Positions 1-9,732 of a stretch of 64,000 nt of DNA are shown piece after piece (position 1 is the first letter of the stretch; each line of letters begins with the position of its first letter). The notes beneath the pieces are model-generated. The model saw only the letters and a list, made by a program, of their open reading frames with translations, did no database searches and was not told the origin of the DNA. The stretch is from Pseudovibrio sp. Ad37. Lineage in GTDB: Bacteria; Pseudomonadota; Alphaproteobacteria; Rhizobiales; Stappiaceae. Position numbers and translations under genes: made by a program. The DNA lies in the NCBI RefSeq assembly GCF_001623075.1, contig NZ_LMCF01000223.1, positions 1-64,000 on the forward strand. Reading direction: 5' to 3'.

Positions 1-204
1 GGTGCATGGTTTTTATTCCTCCCACCTTACAGTCCGGATCTCAATCCCATCGAGATGGCATTTTCCAAACTCAAGGCCTTGATCCGCAAGGCCGCAGCAA
101 GAAGTTATCAAGCACTGTGGCAGGCCGTAGGCCAAGTCTGCGACCTCTTCACAAAGCAAGAGTGCAACAACTTCTTCAAAACAGCTGGATACATGACCGA
201 TTAA
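1..204 (+). mobile_element. 3' end of an IS630-family transposase (partial at window edge)
   Basis: The frame is open from the first base and stops at 202-204, giving the last 67 residues of a DDE transposase. The segment PPYSPDLNPIE is the hallmark of the IS630/Tc1-like DDE_3 superfamily; its Glu is the third catalytic acidic residue. The rest of the enzyme lies left of the window, so I cannot say whether the copy is intact. No terminal inverted repeat is obvious in 205-371, which contains no gene and only the pepF terminator. Confidence 0.85.
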
Positions 205-314
205 ACGCGACAAGCTCTAAAGCATCAGTCTAAAACCAAACATTGAGCGCCAGCGCCTATGAGATCTGACTGAATACCTAAGTAAGCTTGGGAAAACTCG
301 TGCGCCAACACGCA

Positions 315-346
315 ACAAAAAAGGCGAGAGCAAACGCCCCCGCCTC
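315..346 (-). terminator. Rho-independent terminator of pepF
   Basis: Read on the minus strand, a 10-bp stem (two G-U pairs, loop GTTT) is followed by a run of six T. It lies about 25 bases past the pepF stop. Confidence 0.7.
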
Positions 347-371
347 TTAAAAACATCAAACTCAGTTTAGC

Positions 372-2231
372 TTACGCCTTATCCATCTCTTCCAGCTCAT
401 CAATGAACCGCTCAATCACTGCCAAGCCTTTCTGCCAGAAGGCTGGGTCCGTTGCATCCAAACCGAATGGAGCGAGCAGCTCGCTGTGGTGCTTGGTGCC
501 GCCCGCTTTCAGTAGATCGAAATACTTCTGCTGGAAGCCATCTTCGGCTTCTTCGTAAACCGCATAGAGCGAGTTCACGAGGCAATCACCGAAGGCATAG
601 GCGTAAACATAGAACGGCGAATGGATGAAATGCGGAATGTAGGTCCAAAAGTTCTCATAGCCGCCTTCTAGGTCAATCGCCTCACCGAGGCTTTCTTCCT
701 GAACACCTATCCAGATCGCAGAGATCTGCTCAGCGGTCAGCTCGCCTTCCTTACGCAGCTCATGCACCTGACGTTCAAAGGTATAGAATGCAATCTGACG
801 CACAACCGTGTTCAGCATGTCTTCCACTTTGGCAGCCAGCATGATCTGACGCTTTTCAGGTGTCTCAGCCTTTGCAAGCAGGTCCTTGAAGGTCAGCATC
901 TCACCAAACACGGAAGCGGTCTCAGCCAGTGTCAGCGGGGTCGGCGCCATCAGCGCACCATTTGGCGCTGCAAGAACCTGATGAACACCATGTCCAAGCT
1001 CATGCGCCAGTGTCATCACATCGCGAATTTTGCCCTGATAGTTGATCAGCACAAACGGGTGTGCGCTTGGCACGGTTGGGTGAGAAAACGCACCAGGTGA
1101 CTTACCCGGACGCGATGCAGCATCAATCCAGTTCTTATCGAAGAACTGCCCTGCAATTTCGGAAAGTTCCGGCGAGAATTTCGCATAAGCGTCCAGAACC
1201 GTGCCTTTTGCTTCATCCCATGGAATATCGCGCGTATCAGCTTGCGGCAGCGGGGCGTTACGATCCCAGAAGTTCATTTTCTCAACGCCAAGCCACTTGG
1301 CTTTCATTGCATAGTAACGATGCGACAAACGCGGATAAGCAGCACGGACCGCATCAACCAGCGCATCAACAACTTCACGCTCAACACGGTTGGCAAGGTG
1401 GCGGCTGTCAGCAATGTCATCAAAGTTATGCCAGCGGTCGTAAGTATCTTTATCTTTCGCCAGCGTGTTCATGATCAGCGTAAAGATGCTCAGATTTTTG
1501 CCGAACGTTTTTGCAAGCGCTTCAGCAGCCTTTTTGCGCATGTCCCCATCAGGTCCTTGCAGCAAGTTCAAGGTCTGCTCAATGGAATGCTCTTCACCAT
1601 CAATCTCATAACGAGAACCCGAAATTGTCTCATCAAACAGCCGGTTCCAGGCGGCAGCGCCAGTCACGTGCTTTTCATGAAACAGCTGCTCAATTTCCTC
1701 ACTGCGTTCATGCGGGCGTTCTTTGCGCAGGTCTTCCAGCCAAGGGCGGTAATACGCCAGCTTTTCGGAGTTCAGCGCTTTTTCCAGAACCTCATCTTCA
1801 ATCTTGTTCATCTCAAGTGAGAAGAACAGCATGTGAAGACTAGCAGTCGTCAGCTTTTCCTGCACATCACCATAAAACTTCTGACGAGCTGGATCTGTTG
1901 TGATGCTGGTGTAAGCCAGACCGGCAAAAGAGCCGATACGCCCCATCAGATCTTCAAGTTCCTCATAACGACGCACAATTTCGGCGAGCTCATCACCAGA
2001 GCGTGCTGCAATTTCAGCAAGCTTGCCTTTGCAGTCTGCTTCAAACTGCTCTGCCAGTTCTTTCGCACGCGCCATATCCTGATCAATCGCAGGATCATCA
2101 ATTGAGCTGTAAAAAACTGAAAGGTCCCACTCCGGCAGTTCACCAAGGGCAGAGCCTGCCGTGGCTGCATCAGCGCTTTGATAGGTGATGGAAAATGGAG
2201 TGACGTGCTTAAGTGTCATATGAGCGTCCAA
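372..2231 (-). CDS. pepF: M3B family oligoendopeptidase F
   Basis: Cytoplasmic zinc metallopeptidase of 619 residues, the normal length for PepF, that degrades short peptides. The HELGH zinc motif is at residues 410-414 within TLAHELGHGVHQ, followed by the downstream Glu-containing segment (LTLAETASVFGEM) that supplies the third zinc ligand in M3 enzymes. There is no signal peptide. A second Met four codons inside (MTLKHV) is an alternative start. The gene is a single unit ending in the terminator at 315-346 and is divergent from the sigma-54 regulator; the 216 bases between them hold both promoters. Confidence 0.93.
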   Translation of the reverse strand: MDAHMTLKHVTPFSITYQSADAATAGSALGELPEWDLSVFYSSIDDPAIDQDMARAKELAEQFEADCKGKLAEIAARSGDELAEIVRRYEELEDLMGRIGSFAGLAYTSITTDPARQKFYGDVQEKLTTASLHMLFFSLEMNKIEDEVLEKALNSEKLAYYRPWLEDLRKERPHERSEEIEQLFHEKHVTGAAAWNRLFDETISGSRYEIDGEEHSIEQTLNLLQGPDGDMRKKAAEALAKTFGKNLSIFTLIMNTLAKDKDTYDRWHNFDDIADSRHLANRVEREVVDALVDAVRAAYPRLSHRYYAMKAKWLGVEKMNFWDRNAPLPQADTRDIPWDEAKGTVLDAYAKFSPELSEIAGQFFDKNWIDAASRPGKSPGAFSHPTVPSAHPFVLINYQGKIRDVMTLAHELGHGVHQVLAAPNGALMAPTPLTLAETASVFGEMLTFKDLLAKAETPEKRQIMLAAKVEDMLNTVVRQIAFYTFERQVHELRKEGELTAEQISAIWIGVQEESLGEAIDLEGGYENFWTYIPHFIHSPFYVYAYAFGDCLVNSLYAVYEEAEDGFQQKYFDLLKAGGTKHHSELLAPFGLDATDPAFWQKGLAVIERFIDELEEMDKA

Positions 2232-2447
2232 TTATGGGATGGCATTGCGCCAGAAAAGAAACCTGAGGTCTGCAAAACAAGTTCTGCAGTACACTGTTTT
2301 AATATGCGTCCAATCCTTACACATGCAATGGCGTCTTTTAACAAGATCCCCAAAATGAAGTGGGCAATTTGTTTACCAAATTAGGTGCAGGATGACCTGA
2401 ATTGGCACACTATGCATTACTGCCCAATCGATTTGAAGGGATTTCCC

Positions 2448-4004
2448 ATGGCACAGCGCATTTTGATCGTAGATGACGATCCGGTCCAACGACGCTTGCT
2501 GGAAGAAGCCGTAAAGCGTTTCGGGTACCGTTCCAAAAGCTGTGTCGATGGTCGCGAAGCGCTGGAAATCCTTACAGGAACTGCCCAAACAGAAATCGAT
2601 CTGGTCATCCTTGATCTGATGATGCCAGAAGTTGATGGCTTTCAGGTCCTGAAAGAAACCCGCGACGCTAAGAATGCAGTACCTGTCATTGTTCAAACGG
2701 CTAATGGCAGCATCGAAACTGTCATTGAAGCAATGCGCGCTGGTGCACAGGATTTCGTTGTAAAACCAAGCCGCCCTGAGCGCTTGCAGGTGTCCATCAC
2801 CAACCTTCTCAAAGTTGCCACGCTGGAAGGTGAACTCACCCGCATCCACAAACACACGGAAGGCACCCTCACCTTCGATAATATCGTCACGCGGTCTGAG
2901 CCGATGGATCGTGTCCTGCGACTGGGCGAAAGAGCTGCCTCCTCCAACATTCCAATCCTCATAGAAGGCGGGTCTGGTGTTGGTAAAGAACTGATTGCAC
3001 GCGCTATTCAAGGTTCCAGCGAACGTCGATCCAAACCGTTTGTCACCGTAAACTGTGGCGCTATTCCAGACCATCTGGTGGAATCTATTCTCTTTGGTCA
3101 CGAGAAAGGTGCATTCACCGGCGCTGTCGATAAACACATGGGCAAGTTTCAGGAAGCCAGCGGCGGGACTCTCTTCTTAGACGAAGTCGGCGAGCTCCCA
3201 CTGGAAGTACAGGTAAAACTCCTGCGCGCTTTGCAAGAGGGTGAAGTCGACCCAGTTGGTGCACGCAAGCCGATAAAAGTAGACTTCCGCCTGATCTCGG
3301 CAACAAACCGTCGCCTGATCGATCAGGTGAAAGAAGGTAAGTTCCGGGAAGATCTGTACTATCGCCTCAACGTCTTCCCAATCTGGATCCCACCCCTACG
3401 AGATCGCAGTGAGGATATCCCTGAGCTTACTCGTCATTTCCTAGCGCGTTTTGCTGCAGAAGAAAGCAAGCCCCAAGTCACGGGCATCACTTCTAACACG
3501 GTTAATATGCTTAAGAGTTATGACTGGCCTGGCAACATTCGCCAACTTGAAAACGCAGTATTCCGCGCCGTTGTCCTGTGCGATGGTCCAAGCCTGACAT
3601 GCGATGACTTCCCGCAAATAGCTCAAGCGACTGATACGCCAATGAGTTACGCGGCAGCACCGCCTGCCGGAAACAAAGAACCGCAAGCTGACGTCTATTC
3701 TTCATCCCTAAGTGTAGCGAGTAAATGGGAGGAACAGCAGGACGAACGATTTCTTCAGGTCGAGGCCGTTTCAGCCTTCGACGCGGAGCAACCTCCCTTT
3801 GGATATATGCGATCACTCGATGGCGAAGGCCACGTGCGTACGCTCATCAGTGTTGAAGAGGAAATGATCCGGACAGCGACCTCCCATTACGGAGGCCGTA
3901 TGACCGAGGTTGCGAAGCGTTTGGGCATCGGGCGCTCAACGCTTTATCGCAAGCTGAAGGAATACGGTCTGGAAGAAACTCCGGAAAGCAAAACTGCGCA
4001 CTAA
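2448..4004 (+). CDS. Sigma-54-dependent response regulator (NtrC family)
   Basis: Three-domain bacterial enhancer-binding protein of 518 residues. An N-terminal receiver carries the acidic pocket (LIVDDD) and phospho-acceptor Asp56 in LVILDLMMPE. A central AAA+ domain has the Walker A motif GGSGVGKE, the sigma-54 contact loop GAFTGA and the arginine-containing PLRDR segment. A C-terminal Fis-type helix-turn-helix (TEVAKRLGIGRSTLYRKL) binds the enhancer. I place the start at 2448, where GAAGGGA stands seven bases ahead of ATG and the protein begins directly with the receiver; an in-frame ATG at 2385 has no ribosome site. No sensor kinase gene is adjacent, so it is an orphan regulator whose targets cannot be read from this window. 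Confidence 0.92.
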   Translation: MAQRILIVDDDPVQRRLLEEAVKRFGYRSKSCVDGREALEILTGTAQTEIDLVILDLMMPEVDGFQVLKETRDAKNAVPVIVQTANGSIETVIEAMRAGAQDFVVKPSRPERLQVSITNLLKVATLEGELTRIHKHTEGTLTFDNIVTRSEPMDRVLRLGERAASSNIPILIEGGSGVGKELIARAIQGSSERRSKPFVTVNCGAIPDHLVESILFGHEKGAFTGAVDKHMGKFQEASGGTLFLDEVGELPLEVQVKLLRALQEGEVDPVGARKPIKVDFRLISATNRRLIDQVKEGKFREDLYYRLNVFPIWIPPLRDRSEDIPELTRHFLARFAAEESKPQVTGITSNTVNMLKSYDWPGNIRQLENAVFRAVVLCDGPSLTCDDFPQIAQATDTPMSYAAAPPAGNKEPQADVYSSSLSVASKWEEQQDERFLQVEAVSAFDAEQPPFGYMRSLDGEGHVRTLISVEEEMIRTATSHYGGRMTEVAKRLGIGRSTLYRKLKEYGLEETPESKTAH

Positions 4005-4290
4005 AGCTCAGTTTGCTGGATGGTTAGAAGCTAATGGGTAAGTCTCACGCAAGCCACAGGCGCGCGCGCATCTCAAGAAATCGATAAAGCATAGCGACTA
4101 ACAAAAAACCGTGGGTTTAAGTTCATATCACTGATCCTTGAATTTAAAACATCACGCTGTCGTGCTATCTCAAAACGCATTAGTGTATATGCGTAATAAA
4201 TATAAGTTTGGGCAAAACAACACTCTTAATTCTTAGGGCATTCTTCTTGTGTCCATAAAGATCAAAGAGTTATCAGGTGGGTAGTCATAA

Positions 4291-5943
4291 ATGTTTGGTA
4301 GAACGAGCACATCAGCATTGCTCGCAGGGGCAGTTATTGCGCTTTCGTCAACTATGTATTCTGCGCAAGCCGCAATTCCTGACAATTTTGACGAGCAGCT
4401 CGAGCAAGTAAACCTCGCTCAGTCAAATCCTGTTGCGCAGGAAATTCAGCAGGCACTTAGCAAAAAGAACCGCCGCCAGAACTTCCATGCGAAACGCGAA
4501 GCAGCAGCAGCAAAACTGTTCTACGAAAACAGAAGCTTCCAGCCCGCCTGGATCCTGAAAGGCAAGCTCTCCACCAGCGCATTGTCCGTTATGGAAACGT
4601 TGCAATTAGCCGAAAAAGAAGGCCTGCACGTCGCCGACTACCCGGTGCCAGCAGCAGGCTTCAATGCAGATGGCAAAGCAACCCCAGAGCAAATTGCAGC
4701 AGCAGAGCTTGAGCTGACCCATTCTATCCTCAAGTACGCAGAGGATGCTCAGGCAGGCCGCGTCAGCCCCTATGCAATTTCAGAGGACATTACCCTTCGC
4801 CCAGAAAGGCCAGACCCGATTGAAGCGCTGACATCCATAGCGCACTCGGTTGCTCCAGCCAAAACTCTAGCGGCTTTCAATCCTCCGCATGCAGAATACA
4901 AAGCGCTGAAAAAGCAGCTTGCTAAACTAAGAGAACATACTGAAAATGGCAGCCTCGAAGAGCAAGTTGTCATCCCAACCGGCAAAGTCCTGAAAGTTGG
5001 AGTAAAAAGCTCCCGCGTTGCCGTTCTTCGCGAACGCCTGAGTGTTCCGACAGTGGAATCTCAGATGAACGTCTATACGCAGGATCTGGCTTATGCCGTT
5101 GAAGCCTTCCAGGCTGCAAACGGTCTGCATCCAGATGGTGCGGTTGGCCCACGCACACTGCTTGCCCTCAATGGACGCGTCAGTGGCGACCCAATCAATG
5201 ACGTTATTGCAAACATGGAACGCTGGCGCTGGATGCCGCGCGAGCTGGGCGAAACCCATCTGCGCGTAAATATTCCCGAGTTCATGGTTCGTTTGAACAT
5301 GGACGGCTTTGTGCTTTACGAAACCCGCGTCGTCGTTGGAAAGCGCTCCAACAAGACACCGGTCTTTTCAGACAAAATGCAGCACGTGATCGTGAATCCA
5401 TATTGGAACGTGCCTTATTCCATCGCGTCCCAAGAGCTTCTGCCGGAACTCCGCGCAAGCAACCCGCAAAGCTACCTGCAAAAGGGTAATTACGAGATTG
5501 TGTATGGCGGTAAGATTGTTGATCCGCGCCGTGTAAATTGGGATGCAGTGACCTTCAAGCAAATCCGTATCCGTCAGCGTCCAGGACGTGGCAACGCACT
5601 TGGCAAAATCAAGTTCATGTTCCCGAACAAACACAACGTTTACTTGCATGATACGCCGTCTAAATCGCTGTTTAACCGGTCTGAGCGCGCGTTCTCACAC
5701 GGCTGTGTCCGCGTGCAAAACCCGTTTGAGTTTGCTGACGCGTTGATGGCTACGCAAAATACGATGACGGGTAATTACATCCGCTCACTTGTCGGCAAGA
5801 AGCAGACCCAGGTGAATCTGCAAAGGGATATCCCGGTGCATATCTCTTACTTCACCGCATTTGTGGATGAAGCTGGAAAGCTGCAAAGGCGTCCGGATAT
5901 CTACGGACATAACCAGGCGACGATCGACGCTCTGAATCTTTAA
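4291..5943 (+). CDS. L,D-transpeptidase (YcbB type) with peptidoglycan-binding domain
   Basis: Periplasmic enzyme of 550 residues that forms 3-3 cross-links in peptidoglycan or attaches proteins to it. A signal peptide (to about residue 28, ending SAQA) is followed by a helical region, a PG_binding_1 domain (AVEAFQAANGLHPDGAVGPRTL, here shortened to its core near residues 270-292) and a YkuD catalytic domain. The catalytic motif SHGCVRV puts the nucleophile at Cys472 and the general base at His470. The start has AGGTGGG upstream. The 286 bases before it hold no other gene. It precedes a DUF882 cell-wall protein on the same strand, suggesting a wall-remodelling neighbourhood. Confidence 0.9.
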   Translation: MFGRTSTSALLAGAVIALSSTMYSAQAAIPDNFDEQLEQVNLAQSNPVAQEIQQALSKKNRRQNFHAKREAAAAKLFYENRSFQPAWILKGKLSTSALSVMETLQLAEKEGLHVADYPVPAAGFNADGKATPEQIAAAELELTHSILKYAEDAQAGRVSPYAISEDITLRPERPDPIEALTSIAHSVAPAKTLAAFNPPHAEYKALKKQLAKLREHTENGSLEEQVVIPTGKVLKVGVKSSRVAVLRERLSVPTVESQMNVYTQDLAYAVEAFQAANGLHPDGAVGPRTLLALNGRVSGDPINDVIANMERWRWMPRELGETHLRVNIPEFMVRLNMDGFVLYETRVVVGKRSNKTPVFSDKMQHVIVNPYWNVPYSIASQELLPELRASNPQSYLQKGNYEIVYGGKIVDPRRVNWDAVTFKQIRIRQRPGRGNALGKIKFMFPNKHNVYLHDTPSKSLFNRSERAFSHGCVRVQNPFEFADALMATQNTMTGNYIRSLVGKKQTQVNLQRDIPVHISYFTAFVDEAGKLQRRPDIYGHNQATIDALNL

Positions 5944-6177
5944 AATTGTCACTATCCACATGTATCCACAGTAATATGACGACGTATGCGTGCGGATTCG
6001 CGCGCATTTGTCGCATGTAAATAGCGGATTCTGGCAAAAAACTTGGATTGTTGCCGTGAAGTCACTAGTTCGCGTTAATTGTAACTAAAGTAAAGGCTCA
6101 TTAACCTTGCCCACACTAGATAAAGAGGTGGGGCTCTGGGATAAGGTTTTAGCCGATAACGCGAAAGCGAGATTCAA

Positions 6178-7878
6178 TTGCGTGACATGATTGCATTCGG
6201 GCGCTCGGACTTTGGTAAACGTCTGCCTGGCATTTCAATGCTGGTCGCAGCGGTTCTTTGTGCGTTCTTCCTCACCTCAATTGCTTCGGCCAGTGCGAGC
6301 ACACGCACGCTCAAGCTGTACTTCACCCACACGAAAGAGCGGGCGGAAATCACCTTCAAGCGGAATGGCCGCTATGACAAAGAAGGCCTTCGCAAGCTCA
6401 ACAATTTCCTTCGGGATTGGCGCCAAAAAGAGCCAACGAAAATGGATCCTGAACTGTTTGACCTCATCTGGGAAGTTTACCAGAAAGCAGGCACAAGCAA
6501 GTACATCCATGTCGTCTCAGCTTATCGGTCGCCTAAAACCAACAACATGCTCCGTAAGCGCTCCAGCGGTGTGGCTAAAAACAGCCAGCACACCAGAGGC
6601 CGCGCAATGGACTTCTTCATTCCCGGTGTAAGCACAGCCAAACTGCGCGCGCTTGGTCTGCGCCAGCATGTTGGCGGCGTTGGCTACTATCCGCGTTCAA
6701 ACACGCCGTTTGTTCACATGGACACCGGCTCTGTACGCCATTGGCCACGCATGAGCCGCTCTCAACTGGCAAAGGTATTTCCAAAAGGAGACACCATTCA
6801 CGTCCCTTCCGATGGAAAACCAATGGCGCGTTACAAGCAGACGCTTGCTGCTGTAAAACGGAAAGATTCTGGCCGCTCAACCAGTGTTGCCAGTCGCTCC
6901 ACTTCATCATCAAAAGCAAGTGCCCGGGCAAGCTCGTCCAACAGTGGTGGAAGCTTCTTCTCCCGCCTGTTCAGCAATTCAGGCGGTAACGAAGGAAGCA
7001 AACCGGCACCAACTCCGGCAACGAAAGCACCAAAAGTGCGTGAGCCAGATCCAAGTCGCCGGGTAGAAACCGAGTTCAACGCTATTCCGCAGCCTAAAGT
7101 GGCGTTGCTGGCAACTCAGCCAGCAGCAAGCCCGGTTCCAGAAGCAGCTTCTCCTGCCGTTTTGGCTTCAGCAACACCATATGCAAAACCGCAGGATGAG
7201 AGTGAGGCTACGCCTGCACCAACGGAGCAGAATCTCAATCTGTTTGCCTCCGCTCGTCCGCGCATAAAACCGCAACAAATCCTTCAGGTCGCCGCTTTGC
7301 CGGCGGCCACCCCTGCAGCTCAGAAACGGACTCAAGCCATTCCACCAAAAGTGGAAACACCGAAGGATGGCATTGCAGCGATCATTGCAGCAACTGGTGA
7401 GCAAACACCTGATAGCCTGCGTCCTCTTGTAGGCGCACAGCTTGCCTACGCCTCTCCTGCCGCGACTGCAGATCTACAAAAGAGCAAGTTCAACAAAAAA
7501 ACCGCGCTAACTGCACAGGCTCTCTTCTCAGAGCAGCGCCTGCCAGACTTAATGCCGAAATCACAACCAGCTCAACAGACTGTTGTGACAAAGGCCCCAG
7601 TCTACGGATCTCCGTTGGTAGGCTTCCATTCCGCTCCAGAGGCAACCGCAGTACTGATGCTTGATCCAACATGGACAGCAAGAAACCGTCGTACCATCAC
7701 GATGCAGCACCCAGACCAGAACCAACTGGCAGTTCTGATGAGTCCTGTAACAACGGTTTTAAAGGACGCTCTGACCCAAACGCCATATCGCTCAATTCGC
7801 AAGCGGATCAACCGCGGATCAGCAATTGCATGGCTGGACTCGATCTACACAGGCGAGATGAAAGTCTCCTCCAGATAG
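6178..7878 (+). CDS. DUF882 / M15-like (YcbK-type) cell-wall peptidase
   Basis: Exported protein of 566 residues. After a signal segment (about residues 18-40) comes a DUF882 domain of the LAS/M15 zinc peptidase fold. Its metal-site pattern is visible as SAYRSP near 114-119, HTRGRAMD with His138 and Asp145, and FVHMD with His180. From about residue 195 the protein is a long low-complexity tail rich in Ala, Pro, Ser and Lys that I cannot assign; such tails often span the periplasm or bind the wall. The frame opens with TTG at 6178; ATG at 6187 (MIAFGR) is an equally good start. Likely role: trimming peptidoglycan stem peptides. Confidence 0.82.
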   Translation: MRDMIAFGRSDFGKRLPGISMLVAAVLCAFFLTSIASASASTRTLKLYFTHTKERAEITFKRNGRYDKEGLRKLNNFLRDWRQKEPTKMDPELFDLIWEVYQKAGTSKYIHVVSAYRSPKTNNMLRKRSSGVAKNSQHTRGRAMDFFIPGVSTAKLRALGLRQHVGGVGYYPRSNTPFVHMDTGSVRHWPRMSRSQLAKVFPKGDTIHVPSDGKPMARYKQTLAAVKRKDSGRSTSVASRSTSSSKASARASSSNSGGSFFSRLFSNSGGNEGSKPAPTPATKAPKVREPDPSRRVETEFNAIPQPKVALLATQPAASPVPEAASPAVLASATPYAKPQDESEATPAPTEQNLNLFASARPRIKPQQILQVAALPAATPAAQKRTQAIPPKVETPKDGIAAIIAATGEQTPDSLRPLVGAQLAYASPAATADLQKSKFNKKTALTAQALFSEQRLPDLMPKSQPAQQTVVTKAPVYGSPLVGFHSAPEATAVLMLDPTWTARNRRTITMQHPDQNQLAVLMSPVTTVLKDALTQTPYRSIRKRINRGSAIAWLDSIYTGEMKVSSR

Positions 7879-8078
7879 GACATTTCTCTATTCAACAGTT
7901 TGTCCCACAAAATTATTTCACCTTAACTCCACAGTGGGTAGCCCAACTATCGTAGCAATCAGAGCCGTTTTTACTCAAGCGAATTACACTTCCCAACTCA
8001 CAGCCACCTTATCCCTTTCCTGATAAAAGAAATAAATTCACTAAAATTCTAAAAGTCATTGACGAGGTCTTTGTTTGC

Positions 8079-8178
8079 CTTGTTCTTCATTTGTTCCAAT
8101 GTATCATAGCATGCTCCAATCCTTCACAGGTACACGTGCAGCCTATATTTTATCATTGGAACTCAAATGAAGAACAAG
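8079..8178 (+). promoter_or_regulatory. Long stem sequestering the start of the MFS gene (candidate translational attenuator)
   Basis: Bases 8079-8101 are the reverse complement of 8154-8178 except for a two-base bulge at 8162-8163. This gives 23 base pairs (15 plus 8) around a 52-base loop. The 3' arm contains the TTGGAA ribosome site, the ATG at 8167 and the next three codons, so transcripts starting upstream of 8079 would fold with translation blocked. A short reading frame runs through the loop and 3' arm. This is seen directly; the regulatory role is inferred. Confidence 0.6.
8111..8170 (+). CDS. Possible 19-residue leader peptide overlapping the MFS start
   Basis: ATG at 8111 (or ATG at 8099 in the same frame) opens a short frame ending at TGA 8168-8170. 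The stop overlaps the transporter start as ATGA. It runs through the loop and the 3' arm of the stem at 8079-8178, so a translating ribosome would open that stem. No good Shine-Dalgarno sequence precedes either start, which keeps confidence low. The layout resembles leader peptides of inducible antibiotic-resistance genes, but the peptide sequence is not one I recognise. Confidence 0.3.
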   Translation: MLQSFTGTRAAYILSLELK

Positions 8179-9387
8179 TCACTCCTGCTGGTCATAGTCT
8201 GCTTGAACGTCAGTGCCTGGGTCGATCTGATCAGCATAATGACCTATATCGGCTATGAGTTAGAATTCTCAGCTATCGCTGTTGCCTTAGTATCCATCTC
8301 AATGCTCACCCCTCTGGCCGTATTCAGCGGCATTATTTCCAAAACCACCAAGCGACGTAATCCCAACCATCTACTCTTGATAACCACCGCTACTCGCGCG
8401 CTTTGTACCCTTTGTCTTATTTGGTCAGACACACTTATCACTCTATTGCCCTTGCTGCGCTCAATGGCCATAGGGTTCTACCAACCTATCATTGCAGGAG
8501 AGGCACAGCGCACAGACCCTACCCGCAAAGCACAATTCGCTGCACTCCTTAACCTCATCAACACACTGTCAAAAGTTATCGTTCCGGCTCTCGGCGGAAT
8601 TTTAGCCGTCCACTATGGAGAACAGGCTGTCTTCATTTTGAGCTTCACCCTCTGCTGCGTGGCTCTGCTAGGCCTTCTCAGCTCCCCTTTATCAAACCAG
8701 CAACCAACGCAAACCGTGGCAGTTAAACAAAGCATTTCCGGCGAACAGATCCCACTTCTGTTCCTGACCGGGTTTGCTTGCTGTATTGTTATCTCAACGG
8801 GTTTGTCGCTGACATTTTCCAACCTGCTCCCCTATACATTTAATTATTACGCAATCCCCAAAACAATACTGTCCATCTCCCTGTCAGCATCAGCCCTCGC
8901 TGCAATCCTATTCAACCTGACAATACTCAGGCAAAAACTGATCATAACCGCCTTCCCTCAAACACACCTGATGGCCTCGTGCATTCTGAGCGCAGCAGCC
9001 TTTGGTTGCCTATCCCTGACACTGCTCCAAAAAACATGGTATTGGATACTCATTCCCTTACTGTTTTCTGTTCTTTCAGTCGCCCGCGCTTACTTTGAGA
9101 CCTTTTCAAACGCCTACATCTTCTCCTGCAACAATTCAGTCTCTGTCACTCTCGCTGCATTTAAGCAAAGCTTCTCTGCCTACTCCGGCATCGTTGTGAC
9201 CCTGTTGGGTGCTGTAAGTCTCACAAAAGGAGAGCCGTTTGCATTCCTCATCTCCATTTCAGCTATAGGCTTTGTTCTCGCGATCATTTGGGGACGCTGG
9301 GATTTTCAGAAAACTGAGCTCCACCCCTCAAAAGACTACAGTGAAAGATTAAACCCCAAACACAAAAAAGGCCCCTCACCGCAGTAA
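8167..9387 (+). CDS. MFS transporter
   Basis: Integral membrane protein of 406 residues with about twelve hydrophobic segments beginning at residue 5, typical of the major facilitator superfamily. A basic loop (KTTKRRNPNHLL, residues about 59-70) sits where the conserved TM2-TM3 loop of the family falls. Its substrate cannot be told; the general look is of a drug or metabolite exporter. It stands alone between the DUF882 gene and the convergent gapR. The start is fixed by TTGGA seven bases upstream, but that site is buried in a long stem (8079-8178). The last codons overlap the gapR terminator. Confidence 0.8.
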   Translation: MKNKSLLLVIVCLNVSAWVDLISIMTYIGYELEFSAIAVALVSISMLTPLAVFSGIISKTTKRRNPNHLLLITTATRALCTLCLIWSDTLITLLPLLRSMAIGFYQPIIAGEAQRTDPTRKAQFAALLNLINTLSKVIVPALGGILAVHYGEQAVFILSFTLCCVALLGLLSSPLSNQQPTQTVAVKQSISGEQIPLLFLTGFACCIVISTGLSLTFSNLLPYTFNYYAIPKTILSISLSASALAAILFNLTILRQKLIITAFPQTHLMASCILSAAAFGCLSLTLLQKTWYWILIPLLFSVLSVARAYFETFSNAYIFSCNNSVSVTLAAFKQSFSAYSGIVVTLLGAVSLTKGEPFAFLISISAIGFVLAIIWGRWDFQKTELHPSKDYSERLNPKHKKGPSPQ

Positions 9388-9398
9388 GGAGCCCCTTT
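9366..9398 (-). terminator. Rho-independent terminator of gapR
   Basis: On the minus strand a six-pair stem (GGCTCC with GGGGCC, one G-U pair) is followed by six T. It overlaps the 3' end of the MFS gene and may act in both directions. Confidence 0.65.
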
Positions 9399-9465
9399 CA
9401 GAACTCACGCTATGAGCCAGCTCGCGCATACATAAAACACGCGTTGCTCTCACCAGTTAGAGCGC

Positions 9466-9732
9466 TTATGCGTCTTCCATTACTGGGCCTGCCATGCCGA
9501 GAGCATGCAGGTAAAGATCGAGGATTGCCTCTTCTTCTTCACGCTCATGCGGCTTGCGTTTACGCAAGGAAACGATTTTGCGCATTACCTTCACGTCAAA
9601 GCCGTTACCCTTAGATTCCGCATAAACATCCTTGATGTCGTCCGCGATAACTTTTTTCTCTTCTTCAAGACGTTCAATACGTTCAATAAATGCACGCAGC
9701 TGATCTGCTGCTACACCACCGGCATCTGACAT
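9466..9732 (-). CDS. gapR: GapR-family DNA-binding protein (DUF2312)
   Basis: Small cytoplasmic protein of 88 residues matching the whole DUF2312 family: a long coiled-coil helix ([20 protein letters not shown]) followed by a basic helix ([20 protein letters not shown]). In Caulobacter the family member GapR clamps overtwisted DNA ahead of forks and RNA polymerase and assists topoisomerases. The family is nearly confined to Alphaproteobacteria, which supports the taxonomic call. It is a single-gene unit ending in the terminator overlapping the MFS gene. Confidence 0.93.
   Translation of the reverse strand: MSDAGGVAADQLRAFIERIERLEEEKKVIADDIKDVYAESKGNGFDVKVMRKIVSLRKRKPHEREEEEAILDLYLHALGMAGPVMEDA

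Noticed and set aside
2373..3137. Minus-strand frame of 254 codons inside the sigma-54 regulator gene
   Set aside because: Antisense to conserved receiver and AAA+ coding sequence; protein shows no family features.
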